The notes below the pieces were generated by a model. That model saw nothing but the letters and a program-made list of their open reading frames with translations, ran no database searches and was not told where the DNA came from. This document shows, one piece after another, positions 35,801-47,602 of a stretch of DNA of 64,000 nt. Position numbers and translations under genes: made by a program. Origin of the DNA: Diprion similis. Its lineage: Eukaryota; Arthropoda; Insecta; Hymenoptera; Diprionidae. The stretch spans positions 3,683,001 to 3,747,000 of the forward strand of contig NC_060109.1 of assembly GCF_021155765.1 (NCBI RefSeq), read 5' to 3'. The number at the start of each line of letters is the position of its first letter. Position 1 is the first letter of the stretch.

Positions 35801-38800
35801 ATTTAGTCGTTTGACAGTTATTGGAATCTCAAGCTGCGTTCTACCGAGGAGTGGAGAAGAAAAAAAAAGAAGAATTTACATTTTACATCAACTTTGGCAG
35901 TTAACATATCCGAAATAATCCAGGCGCCAAAGCACCAAGTCATAGGGGTCAAAAAAGATAAAATCCTGGTATCGGATTTTTCGATTGGAATATGCTAGTG
36001 GGTGGCCTTTAAGTGGAACACCAAATTTTCGCCACCTGAGGACGCGACGAGCGTTAGCAGCAATCTTAAAACACGCGTACTAATCAATATCTCGTAAACA
36101 GTGTGTCGGACGATTAAATTGCTGAGAAATTTTTCGTCAGAAATTCAATTTCCGATCACTTTTTCTTTGAACTCTTTTCTCCATAGTTAATATTTTTCGA
36201 GATATAGTCAGTTAAAAAATTTCAATTGTGATTTTTGTTAAATATCTTCTGGCGTATTGATTTTACGAAAAAAACCTTGAAATGCAATTTGTATAAAATT
36301 TTGCGCTCTACAAGTTTAATCGGTAGCATTTTATTTGTATCTCGAACTGTTGACAAGATATTTAACAAAAACCACAATTGAAATTTTTCGTCGACATTTC
36401 ATTTGACATTCTTGCCTGCTTTATTATTATTGTGTAGAATTTGTTATGTCTGTTAATCTCAAGTGTTTTCAGTGTAGTAACGCAAGGATTTGACTATCAT
36501 GTAAAATACCAATAAAAGTTCCATTAATCGTCAATGATGATATTCACGAGTCTGAAAATCCTCGAAACGCCAGCGAATTACTATCTATAAGTCCGCCAGA
36601 CCCCTTGACCGATGATTAATGGAATTTTTATCAGTACTTCATATTGCAGTAAAGTCCTTAGGTTATTAAACTGAAAGTAAATCAGAGGTCAAATGATGTT
36701 TTGTGTAAAAAAACCTCAGCAATTTCATATTTTGAAAAGAAATATTGCAGTCTAGACACATGGAGAAAAATTGAAATTACGTTTAAAAAATCGAGTTTTC
36801 TAGGCTTATCTATATCAGTACGAATTTGGCGGTATTTTTTTTGAACGCTGAAACATTTTTCGAAAAAAATGCATGTAGATGAAATTTTCTTCATAATAAC
36901 TCAAAGGCGTGGAAAGACATTACTTGAATTTCGACTTGCCAAGAATTTGGGGTAAATAACGTCATCCGTACAGGAAAACGGGTGAATTTAAAAATGGCCA
37001 AAAAATTCCAAAATAAACTCTTGTTAGGTACTACCTATCCGTGAAATTCCAAATCAATCGTCCACGATGTGGTCAAATCACACCTAACTATACCAAATTT
37101 TCACTCATGTATAGATTAGGCTGGTCCTTAAATTGGGGTTTGAAATCATTTTATTTGAGACACTTCCCAACCTGTCCCATATAATTTGCGAAAAATTTGT
37201 ATAAAGTTTGAAGCCGCTTTATTAATAGAAACGTAAGCCGTAATAAGCGTGAACTTTTCCACTCAGGGAAAGGAAATTTTTAAGCTATTTGCAGCTTAAA
37301 ATTTCCTGCTTTTTGCAATTTTTGATAACTTTTATCTTCAGATTACGATGGTGAAAGGTGAAAAATTATTTAGCTGCTAATTGTTTGTGTTCATCGCATA
37401 TTTTTTTTAATCATTCCTGACAGGTATGTGAGCAGCCCAAAGAAAAGTTTACCAACCGTAAATTGTAAACCACCCCAATATATCGACTTTATCAATATTA
37501 ATGACTATAACCATATGAAATAGAATGATAATATTAATGGATATTACTTTCATTTGCGAATAAATGTTCGGTATAGAGATGAGGAGCTATATGCGAAAAA
37601 GAGAGAGAGTAAGAGAAAGAGAGAGAGAGAGAGAGAGTATGTAACGCATTTTTTCATGAAGCAAGAAATTGAGGTTAGGGTCACATAATGTCCAATTTGT
37701 TCCGTCATACAAATGGGTATTTCGTGTACAGAAAACACGCATGACAAAACGCGTAAAACATCCTTGCGTTGTATACAATATATTTTACTACGTATATATA
37801 GTTCAACATATTTTACTGCAGATTGATACTAAATAAAATTGCGTAAAAAAAAATGTCAGGAGTTTGATGAGCCAATAATTCATACTTTCTATTTATTTTA
37901 TCATCAGATAGTCGTATCTTCAGAATAGATTATCAATTTCATTTCAAGACTGCAAAATAAGCAATAATAAAATCACAAACAAAAGCTCCGATAGCGATAC
38001 TTCCTTTTAAATCAGGTCAAAATTGTTAAAAATCTGTTACATCCGTCCGATTTCACTTCACTTTACGATACCTCGCGTTGATCAGGAGACGGGATTCTCT
38101 ACAAATACTCTTGAAAAATTTTCTCTTCTTCTAATACGTTGCCATTATTAAATATTCTATCTGACAACATTGCATGGATATTGATTATGGACGCCTAATA
38201 GCAATATTAGATTGACTAGTGGAAAGCAATCCCATGCCAGGAACTCTGCAGAGAATTGCATCATTTAGAGAAATCGAACAGATCTATGCGATTTTTCATC
38301 GTTCCGAAGCCATTCAAAATGAAATATCAGAATTATCTATATTTAAGCACTTGTTTATAATTTCTTAATATAGCTTGCAAATACATCATTTTATTAATCC
38401 TCAATTCGCAATCACTTATGAGTAAATTTAATAAAAACCATCTACATTTGACGTACCAACCTTCATAATTCAAACTCATTATTGAAAATCTTCACTTATG
38501 GTCGCGACAATATTCTCACTTCTCTTAATTCTTTTGTCATTTATTTCACATTGCACTAACGATCTATATATTTTTTCGTCTGCATCAATGCTATCCTCAT
38601 CACAGGGAACGTTCTGAATCGTTGGAATTCAAAGTCATTTTAGGACCAGTGAGTATCAATTATTTTAAAACCATCAGATATTCCCATAACATCGAAGAAT
38701 CACATTTTTTCAATGAAAAAGCGGATTATTTACTGTCTGTAACCGTGATAGCCGGTGATGAACGTGACGAAGGGTTAGCTATTTCCTGTTTGCCCAAAAT

Positions 38801-41800
38801 AAGATTTGTCTCTTTTATCACCAGTTATGAACAGTAACTTGTCAGGTACTTGGGGTTAAAACTTGGAAGGAAACACTCTTATAATATATTATATGATTAT
38901 ATGATAGCTCAAATGAATAAAATAAAAAGAGACAATTACTCGTACAGTTTGATTCAAACTTCAGTTTCATCATATCCACAAGACATTTAAGTATATAATC
39001 AAAATGAACATGTTTTCTTAGTTAAATACTTACAAATTATCTATAGTACGCGCGGGTTATATCAAACTATTCGGAAGATGTAGAAGCATTGATTGTCATA
39101 TACGCAAGGGGTGGGCCACTCGAAAAAAAGCAACACAGTGGTTGCAGATTATAGAGATTACATAAAAATTTATATATTTGCGAAAGATTTCCCTTTTTAA
39201 ATATGAAAATTTCACTACACATGACTATCGAAAATTTTTATGACTACCCCGAATACAAAAACAAAAAAAAAATACATTGATATTCGCCTACGCATGGCGC
39301 AAAGTGCCTATCTGCCATCTGACGAGCAATGAATAAAACTATCTTACTGGAGCGGTTTTCAAATTTAATATTATTAAGGTTTTGAAGATTTCATAGTTAC
39401 TCCCATCACAATGACTACGATATGATTACGAATGATTACAATTAACGAAATTACTGTTAGATTGCAGACGTGTTCATGATTACAACGTGATGACAGTGAT
39501 CGCAAAATGACTAAACGGTGGCACAATGACTGATTTAGTGGCTATTCCCTTGGATATAGGGCGGGTCCCTTACCCTATGGCAAGCAATCTCCGAAGTCAC
39601 GTGTAGCTATTTTAGTACTGGGGATAGAGAAAAACCGCGCGTGCGTGAGAAAGAGAACATCAGTTTGCTGGTAGTGGGGGAAGCACTTGTGATATGAGAA
39701 TTGCGGAGTGGGATATAACGCGTGGCGATATAACCCGCATGTACCTACTGTACAAATTTAACACATTTTAGAAGGCACAATTTAACTGTATTAGCATTGA
39801 ACTAGACTATGTTTGCTAAACATGATTTAAATGGCGATGGAGTAAATTAGCTGTGACAGAACCAATTTCTGTATACATACTTATAGTTTCAAATAACAGA
39901 AGTACCCGGGAAAAAATTTTCTTACCATAATTTCGTCGAATTAAGTAAATTAATATAATATTTGACATGATTATATGTACCCGAGTGCATCTATAATTAC
40001 TTGAAATTCTGTATGATTACGCACAATGATATGTCATATTAGATCTAATGGAATTATATATACTTATATATAATTATCATATGTAATTTTAACTGTATAC
40101 ATTTTTTTCCAGGTCTGGTCAGTACTCTGCAATCAATTTGCTGTGGTCATTTTAATACCGAAGTTTGAAATTTCAGCTTTCCATTAACAAAATTTGTGCG
40201 GAGAACTAAAAAAATTATCATGTTACGTGAATGTGCAGTTAACTTCAACTTCTAAAACAAATTTAAATACTTCGGATCAAAGTTGTTTTTAGGTATCATT
40301 TTCGTCAGTCGAAATAATGGTATAGTAATTTATTTGGTAAAAGAAGTATTTCACTCGAGTTGAGTAAATATTGTCTTACGGTTAGTCAACTACGAGTTTA
40401 CTTGATTAGAATACAGTTGTTTTTACAGCATCTCGTAGCAATCATTCGCGGTAAACTGTAATATATGTACAAATTTCTGGGTATTGTTGCGAAGTTCACA
40501 CTTGGTGTTTTCAGTACTGTGTGTTGTTGTGCCGTGTTTGAAAACAGTCTGAGGAATTATAGGCATGTTTATAATGCTTTTTGTTTAATTATTGACCGGA
40601 AGTGAAATAATATTTTGATGTGGTTGGAATTTTAGCTACGACAAAGGCAGGCGTACTGCACTGACAACGAGTGTCTTAATGACGGTGCACGTATGTATTA
40701 TTATTCGTTAAAAAATATTAGCTACTTCAAAGCTTAAATTAAAACATGAATAATAAATACTACTATTTTTTTATATTTGAGGAATGGTGAACATTCGTAA
40801 ATTGTGGTATACATTATATTTGTTTACATTATAATTGGGTTTCCATTATAATGTGGAATCGATGATTTCTTCTGAATGCCTTGAACCGAGAAAGTACAAA
40901 AACTTTTAGCAGCTATAATTATTGTTACCTTGTCGACAGTCACAAAGCGCAAAAGAAGTGGTATTAGATACACTACAATAAAACAAGAGTACCGATAAAG
41001 AGTATCGATGAAAGTGTAGTAATTTTTGCAATAAGCCTGGAAATTCAAGATTTTCTAAACTTACAATCAGACATTTTGGCAACTATGAATGTAGCAGTTG
41101 AATTCCATAAATTAAAAACTTGTATGTGATTTTATGATTAAAGTAAATAGATGTAACATTTTACAATAACTAGCTTGTGTACCTATTATCATTCTATACT
41201 GATATTGTGTAAGCCAAAAGCAGCTCACGAATGTTCCTTTTGCTTTCTACCCTAGTACGTCGGTTGTAAATGTGTACGTATACTCATGTAAGACTTTTAT
41301 TTTTCAGTTCCCGGACCAGGTACCCCTCCGGCTTATTCGGACTTTTTTTTATTGTTCATAGCCTTTGCCTTCATGGCACTTATGCTCGCATTTAGGCCAA
41401 GGTCACTTCGGGGAGGACACGGAAGTAATGACACGAAGAGGCGTGATCACGATGCTGTGAGTTTCTATCATGTAATCTGTTCATCAATTCGTTAACCATA
41501 GTACATTTTAAGGTCACCGGTTTTTTAATATACCAGCCATGTATGTTACGTAAAATCCCGCGCAATCTCCCATAACGTCAGGGCAAAAAAGGTATTGTTA
41601 GTCAGTTATAGAATTTCCTTGTACAAACACTCACTTATGTTTGTTGGTAGAAAATGAAGGATTAATGGTACACATGCGAAACAGGAGTATGATATTTCAG
41701 TCAACATCAAATATACGGAAAACAGGGTTTGAAGTTGTAGAAAAATGCCAAATGAGTCAGAATTTACCGTCTTTGCATTTTGTTTTAACCCTCCATCTAT

Positions 41801-44800
41801 ATATTAGTTTTTTACACCTGTCGACTGTTACCCTTTTTCCAAGAGTTCTAGGCTTTTAATAAATCAGAATAAAATCAGGGTTTCTTTTTAAAGTGCCTAC
41901 TGCATTATCCAAAGGGTGGCAGACTCAAAAGTTCTCAAGTATTGTTCATTTAAATTAGTGTTCATAGAACGACTGTTCCTTGAAAAACCCAGTGTACAGA
42001 CGGATGGTTAATATTCACAAAATCTATATTGTGTGTTTGAAAGAAATTCACCCATTTACCAGTTTGGTGTAAAACTCTCCTTGATCTGCGGAGTTTTCTC
42101 ACAAAGTGTTTCCAAAGTCAGAGTACTTTAAATGGGCCACCACCTACAAAGTGTCATTTTTATAGTACAGTGCACGTGGATTATATTACACTTGTAGGGG
42201 GTGTAGGAGCGTTAGTCGTAATATACGGCCAGCCCCCTACCCTGCGACAGGCAGTCACCGAAGCCCCGTGTATCTATTTTGGTAATGGGGATACAGAAAG
42301 ACATAGCACGCGAGAAAGAAAATAAAAACATCATTTGGCAAGTACAGGGCCGTTAGAGGTCAAGCCCTCAAAAAAATATGATAATATGATTGAGAAATTG
42401 CAAAATATTACTCAAAAATGACCGAAATATGCTAATAATACGGCTTAAGAATATTCTGAATACAACGATACAAGAGTGAACAATGAATTTTCAACGAAGC
42501 ACCATGCTATATAGGAAGACAACAACATAAAAAATATAGTGGATAGGTAGAGCAGAGAAAAAATCAAATCAAAGATTAGTAGGCTATATATTTTGTAATT
42601 CGTTGCAACATTCCATGAGATTTAGATGATTCAACTTACTTCAATTCAAAATAAGATTGAAAAAAAAACAGACACTATATAGAAAGAACTGCAATTAAAT
42701 CTCTTTAACAAAACAATATTAAGTATAGGCACTTTTTTCATATAATAAGTAAGATATACGAATTTATGACTCATTGGAACATTGGACTATAAGTGTTTAC
42801 TGTAACAAAATTTTTTCTTCTTTCGACGATGAACTATTGTTATCTTACTTACCTTAGAAAGGAAGTCACTTATTACTTTGTTTTTCCTCTTTTCTAGTGT
42901 TTTTTTTAGCGATTATTGGTTTCTTTGGTTTGTTCTTCGGCACCATTCCGTACCTGACTTACTCTTTGTAGCATCGTATGAGCAAGGTTAACTTCTTCCA
43001 CATTTTGTTTCTTAATTGCTAATTTTCATCTTGTATTGGCTTCAGTAAACAAATTTTCTTCTCTTTTTCTCTTCTCGTTTTCTGCTTTATGCAATGTCTT
43101 CAATATCTCCTTTTCATCCTCAAATCTTCTTTTTCGTCCTCCATTTCGTCAGCGTTTGTCTTTTCTGAAACTCTTCTTGCGGCCTCATCTTTTTCCTTCT
43201 ACAATGCTGCGGACTTCTCTGTCTTCTCTTCTTCTAGATGTACTTTGTATTTAATGTGAGCCCTACGTGCGCTCACTAACATATCCCTTGTTGTCATGGG
43301 GACCAATTCAGGACAATTTTCATACATTTGCATCACACTCTTCACCATCATGCAGGAGTCAAGAGTTTTTTCAGACATGGCAGCTCTGTCGTCAGTTAAA
43401 GTTTAAGCTGATGCTGAAAATCTACGTTCCACGTCAGTCTGACCGTGTGAAAGGTACAACAGCTTCGACAACGTCAGCGACAGTAGGGTATTTATTCATT
43501 TCGAGCAGACTTTTCACGGATAAAAACTGTGACCAATAAGAACCCATGTGGTCATCCTTGCTGCATTCATTTTCCATTTCAGTCCGTTATAATTTCCACT
43601 CATCGAGTAGACGGACTATTGCAACATCCATGGGAAGAACTCGTGCTAAGACAAGAATATCGTTACAGCTGTGTAGTGATGTTCTCTCTTTAGGGGGCAG
43701 ACAACGGCAGTGTTCAGTGAAAGGTGAAGTAATCAGGACCGATTTCCTCAGTTCGTGAGAGCAAGCATTCAAATAGTGATCTTACACCTGTGCGGAAATA
43801 GATCTTCTCTTTTTCAGTTGTCTGCTAAAGTGCCTTTGAAACTACATCTTCACAGTCGATATTTTTGATAGGCAGAAGGTTTTCAGAGTCCAGGATTTTT
43901 TTGTTGAAACAGCGCGTGTCTTGATACTACTGGGTTTGCATAGTCTTCTTATCAAAGCCTTCGGAAAAAATTGAGGTTACTGTATGGCAGATGAGTCGTA
44001 GGTACATTTCTCTGAAAGGTTGCAGTGTAGTACAAAATGTAGCTCTGCTTTCAAAGTTGGGGATTTATGATTAATCATATAAATTTGAGATATGACTGCT
44101 TAGTTGAAACAGGCATCTTCTTATTTGGCAGAAACTTAAAAAAATATTCCGCGATAGCTTCCCACTGTTCCAACAACCTCTTTGCTCTTTGCTCCAAAGT
44201 CCACCACCTAGATGAGCATTGTTTGATGAATGAATGTTCTGGCATCTTCAGTTTTTTCTGTACAGTTTGACAATCTTCTATTCGTGAGCGTCACTAAAAA
44301 GTGCCTCGAGCCCTTTGAGAAACGTATTGTGCAGTATATGAATATTGCAAGTCCCAAGTTGAAGTAGGTCTTTGGCCCGACTTTGAATTCAATCTTCCTT
44401 CAGAAGACGAAGCACTTTTTGATTAGCAGTTGGATCATTACATCCCAACATCAGCATTTTGGTCCGTGACAAGGAATAAGTGTCCAAGGCATCAACGACT
44501 TTTTTAGGAAGCACTTAACTTAACACGATATTTCAGTATTCAATATATTTCCTACACTGTTGTCTTGTCACAAAACGAAAAAAGCTGAACTAGGGTGTTG
44601 CCCGATCTGGAAAATCCCCCTGAGACTTCTTTAGAACCATCCGCAGATTCAGATGCAAGCCTCAACTGGTTACTATGCACTTTTGAACCGCATTGTTCCT
44701 TATGTTTTACTGTGGAAACACGATGTGTAATCGCCTGGAATTCGCCTGTTGTTGTAATAAGGGCTGGGCGCATGAAGCACAACAGTTTTATGTCGCTTTC

Positions 44801-47516
44801 CTTTCTACCCCAATCTTTCATCAGTTGTATTGCAGTTATTTTTCCAGCCAAGTAGGATTAAAGTGATACTTTCCTGTGCCGCTGTTTGATGATCTAATCA
44901 CTCTAAACAATTGAAATAAAAATCATTGACACGAAAACTACAAACATTGGATCTTCAATTGGATCTTCAATTCATAATTCATCGGGCATACCGTCACGAG
45001 CTTGCGCTCCAGCTTTTTCAACTTTATATACGTGAATCACTTTGTCATTGAAAACCAAAAATCATCTGTAGCAGTTGGAATATCTTTAATTTTACTATTA
45101 TTTTTAGGTAACAATTGTTTAGAAAATCCAGTTTTCAGTATTTTCGTTTTTTTAGTGACAGCATTAGAGCAGTGTAAATTTTCCCAAATCGTGGATCGAA
45201 AATAGTTTCCACAGCTAATAGAGCTAACCGTTTTATGTTTTCAATTCTCTTTGTAAATTCTTCAAAAAGAATATTTTTCTAAGGAAGCCCTGATGCCGTG
45301 TTTGTTACAGATATGTCTAGATTATATTTAAATGACTTGACTATCGATATAATTTGGATTGGTGTGACATGACTCTCCTCCGACACTAGTAAAGTTGATT
45401 CTTTGAAGGGATTTAACAAATCAGTGAACTCTCTGATTGTCTGAAGTTCAGCAGCTGTTAGGTAACATTTCTGGAACATGAACAGACTTCAAAAGTATAA
45501 AACTAAGTTTATTTGCCAATCCTGCTAATCTGACTAGCATGTCATGGTAACTGTTCCAACGCGTGTCAATGCATTTTATTAACTTCAACGTTGAAACAGA
45601 TCTTAATGGATCAGTAGCAACCACAGATTTTTTGAAAAATGCCACAATACCTTTGATTTTACTAAACAATGAGCAAATGATTCGATTTTTCTGAATAATT
45701 TTGGAAGGTATTAAATTCAAGAGATGTGCAAAGTACAGTAATTATTGCTCTGCACCAAAACAATCTACCACTGTTTTTTTAATGTTTTCAACATTATCAA
45801 AAACAAAAGCTCCAATACTGCTCAAATCTATTGTACAATTGTTATTTTGCATGTACTTTTGAAAGTTTTCCGAGTTATGCTGTTCCTCTAAGGCGGTGAC
45901 GATAATTGTAACATTTTTGTGATGTTCCACTAAAAATCATAATTTTTTATATTTATAGTATCTGTGCAAATATCTTTCGTCAATCATACATCTGAAACTT
46001 TGGAGAGTTCGTTTTCCATCATATTCGATAAGATCTTGTACTTTTCTTCCATGATACAAAATAAACTTAAATTTATCCGATGTCGAAATTCGATATTGGC
46101 TGCTACACTATCGATAATCGATATATTGGCAGGGCAAGTATCGAAATAAATGTCGATATTTTCCTTCCGATAATATCGGTTTCTCGGTATATCGATATAT
46201 ATTGCCATCTCTATCTTTATGCTCTCAGAATCACGTGGCTTATGATCATATCCGTTCTCTTGCATTCAGACGTCACCTTCATGTGGCTCCGTGCTCGTTC
46301 ATTTTCTACTCCTCGTCCGTCCTTTGTTTACTTTTGCGTCGTTTTTTTCGTACACTTCCATATTCTTCGTCTTTTTGACTACGTTGACTTTGGACTCGTT
46401 GTCGGTTTTTTATATGTTTTATTTGCTGCTCAGCTAGCTCAGAGCTGTTGCATATCATTACACACTTTTCCAATGTGCAATTTTCTTCTCTCAGCAGACG
46501 ATTTTTTAACTCTGTTTTTCGAATTCCACATATTATGTGGTATTTTATTGAACTGTCTTTTAAATCTCCAAAGCCACACAATGCGCCTAGGTTTCTTAGA
46601 TAGGTTAAGGATGTATTGCCTATACATTCTCAACAAAAAATGAGCCTCATTGACAATGTTGAGTACTTTATGATGAGATAAAAACCTGACGAAAATCAGC
46701 TACAATAAAGAGGATGAGAAAATTAAATTTGAATAATATAATGTCGGAAAGCTTTTAATAGATTGTTTAAACAAAATAGTATTAAAGAAATTTTCAGGGA
46801 ATATTTTTTTCACACATGAAATGAATTCTTAGATTTTTCTGAATACACATGCACTTTTTCGAAATTTCTGTTTTCGAAAATTTTAAATTTTGAAAAATGG
46901 AGGGAAAATCGTGAATTTTGGATACGTTTTCGTAGAAACCTTGTACATAGTTTTGTAAATACAGCCTTTACAAATGTTTGAAAATGGAAATTTAAAAAAT
47001 ATGGGAAAATTCGTTAAAAATTCATGTGTATTCAGAATAATCAATGAATTCATTTTACATGACAAAAAAAAACACTCACTAGAAATTTCTCAAACAATGT
47101 TTTGTTTAAACAATTTATTGATAACTTTTGGGCATTATATTATTAAAATTTAATTTTTATTTTATCATAAAGTATTCAATATTGTGAACGAGATTCACTT
47201 TTGGTTGAGAATGTATAGCCAACACATCCTTAAGGGGGTGCCCCAGTCGATTTCGACATTGTGTATATATCTTCAAATATCCAAGTCCACGTATCTCAAA
47301 CGTGAAAATGGGTTTAACAGCCCTATTCTGTAGATAATTCTTAACAAAAACACTTCAACTCATTTTCATTTGACGCAGCAATAAAGAAATGGCCTGAAGT
47401 TCTATGAATTTATTATTTGATTTCGTAGAATCCGTGTCACTTCTTTATTTTTTACTTCTGAATTCTTTCAGGGTCCTCGTGGAAATCCGCCAATGCCGCC
47501 ACCAACAGCTGATTGA
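29826..47516 (+). CDS. SMIM14: Small integral membrane protein 14 homologue
   Basis: Coding exons 29826-29900, 40636-40684, 41308-41456 and 47472-47516, all GT-AG, phases 0, 1, 0, giving about 105 aa (human about 99). The first coding exon starts at about 29785 after a good acceptor. The protein begins MSDEGFDMCEYMWDPD and continues with AMRRL-like VMRRLLSI, then RQAYCTDNECLND, which follows the vertebrate SMIM14 pattern (GGFDPCE, YCTDTECLQE). A proline-glycine linker leads to one membrane helix at about 54-70 (FFLLFIAFAFMALMLAF), then RPRSLRG, matching RPPNLRG of the family, and a polar Pro-rich tail ending PMPPPTAD. SMIM14 is reported as an endoplasmic-reticulum membrane protein; its molecular role is poorly known. 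Introns 1 (10.7 kb) and 3 (6.0 kb) are full of transposon remains. AATAAA occurs about 75 bp after the stop. Confidence 0.88.
32832..33071. mobile_element. Tc1/mariner-like MITE
   Basis: 240 bp flanked by TA on both sides. Ends TTGGGCGTTCCAAGTGAAAT and its near complement (about 28 bp, four mismatches, inner part GTGAAATCGAGGAGT perfect). No transposase inside. It lies in SMIM14 intron 1. Confidence 0.75.
33341..34031. mobile_element. Long palindromic MITE, copy 1
   Basis: Nearly the whole 690 bp folds on itself: CAATGTATTGGCTA... pairs with ...TAGCCAATACATT, and pairing continues inward for about 70 bp and again near the middle (TTTCAGGGAA with TTCCCTGAAAA). A TTAA lies directly left, but no TTAA is seen on the right. 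A related copy is at 46609-47229. No protein is encoded. Confidence 0.7.
34074..34509. mobile_element. MITE with 19-bp inverted ends
   Basis: TACACCTTGAAAACGCGGG at 34074-34092 pairs with CCCGCGTTTTCGAGGTGTA at 34491-34509 (one mismatch). Subterminal ATGCATGCG/GGTAAT words are reiterated at 34110-34180. About 436 bp, no ORF of note. Confidence 0.6.
35230..35640. repeat. Degenerate 60-bp minisatellite
   Basis: About seven imperfect units of 60-62 bp, each containing CGCCAAAAACCA-type and ATGCGTGAAACTACG-type blocks (hits near 35311, 35371, 35433, 35493, 35553, 35613). Because 60 is divisible by three, the - strand shows a 20-residue periodic frame (RSFTH...PL.GF..L) over part of it. It lies in SMIM14 intron 1 with no other coding sign. 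Confidence 0.75.
37600..37638 (+). repeat. (GA)n microsatellite
   Basis: Interrupted GA run (GAGAGAGAGTAAGAGAAAGA then nine GA). Confidence 0.9.
39052..39738. mobile_element. MITE with GCGGGTTATATC ends
   Basis: GCGGGTTATATC at 39052 is matched by GATATAACCCGC ending at 39738. The interior block 39556-39675 (TACCCTATGGCAAGCAATCT ... GAGAAAGAGAACATCA) recurs in diverged form at 42220-42345. Non-coding, in SMIM14 intron 1. Confidence 0.6.
42190..42360. repeat. Fragment related to the 39052-39738 element
   Basis: Shares TACCCTGCGACAGGCAGTC.CCGAAG, CTATTTTGGTAATGGGGATA and GAGAAAG blocks with 39556-39675, without recognisable ends. In SMIM14 intron 3. Confidence 0.55.
43400..44540 (-). pseudogene. 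Derelict hAT-like transposase fragment
   Basis: Read on the - strand, pieces of a widespread insect transposon-derived protein appear in order: KMLMLGCNDPTANQKV, an in-frame TGA, then LGTCNIHILHNTFLKGLEAL (44364-44290), SSRWWTLEQRAKRLLEQWEA (44220-44160), and DILVLARVLP...VRLLDEWKL (43680-43587). The RW-x-LE..RLLEQW and VARVLP..VRLLDEWK phrases are typical of hAT-related or DUF-type transposases. Stops and frame changes separate the pieces. I assign it to the hAT group only tentatively. Confidence 0.55.
45100..45930 (-). pseudogene. hAT family (ZBED-like) transposase remnant
   Basis: The - strand translation gives in order IGAFVFDNVENIKKTVVDCF, an in-frame TAA (about 45740), FAHLLNLIPSKII, KIKGIVAFFKKS, IDTRWNSYHDMLVRL, a frameshift near 45450-45480, TAAELQTIREFTDLLNPF, and later ETIFDPRFGKIYT (about 45210-45175). 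These are the CxHxLNL, TRWNS.Y.ML, LL.PF and LDPRFK landmarks of hAT transposases. At least two stops and one frameshift show it is dead. It lies antisense in SMIM14 intron 3. Confidence 0.75.
46306..46603 (-). pseudogene. Ty3/gypsy gag fragment
   Basis: LKDSSIKYHIICGIRKTELK, RLLREENCTLEKCVMICNSS, then AEQQIKHIK: the retrotransposon gag C-terminal capsid region with its ..IVCGI...R.RLLRE..LTLEKA..IC...E pattern, followed by a basic tail and a stop. The zinc knuckle and pol are missing. The fragment abuts a TTAA MITE at 46605, which truncates it. Confidence 0.7.
46609..47229. mobile_element. Long palindromic MITE, copy 2, TTAA-flanked
   Basis: 621 bp with ends GGATGTATTGCCTATACATT and the complement ...GTATAGCCAACACATCC, flanked by TTAA at 46605-46608 and 47230-47233. 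TTAA duplication is the mark of piggyBac-type insertion. Same family as 33341-34031 (shared interior such as GGAATATTTTT, AATGAATTC and TTTTGAAAAAT). It interrupts a gag relic. Confidence 0.75.
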
Positions 47517-47591
47517 AAGTAAACAGATAAAATCAAATACTATTGAAGACATCTTTATATACCTAAATCCTGCTGCGGTTGAGAATTTTAA

Positions 47592-47602
47592 ATAAAATAA
47601 AC
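47592..47602 (+). promoter_or_regulatory. SMIM14 polyadenylation signal
   Basis: Overlapping AATAAAATAAA about 75 bp after the stop at 47516. Typical spacing for a short 3' untranslated region. Confidence 0.55.

Noticed and set aside
46080..46643. 187-aa ORF on the + strand
   Set aside because: It is antisense to the gag relic and crosses AT-rich repeats; no family match.
46605..47233. Reading the sequence after the MITE as more gag
   Set aside because: Sequence beyond 47233 shows no gag motifs, so the missing part of the fragment was lost rather than merely displaced.
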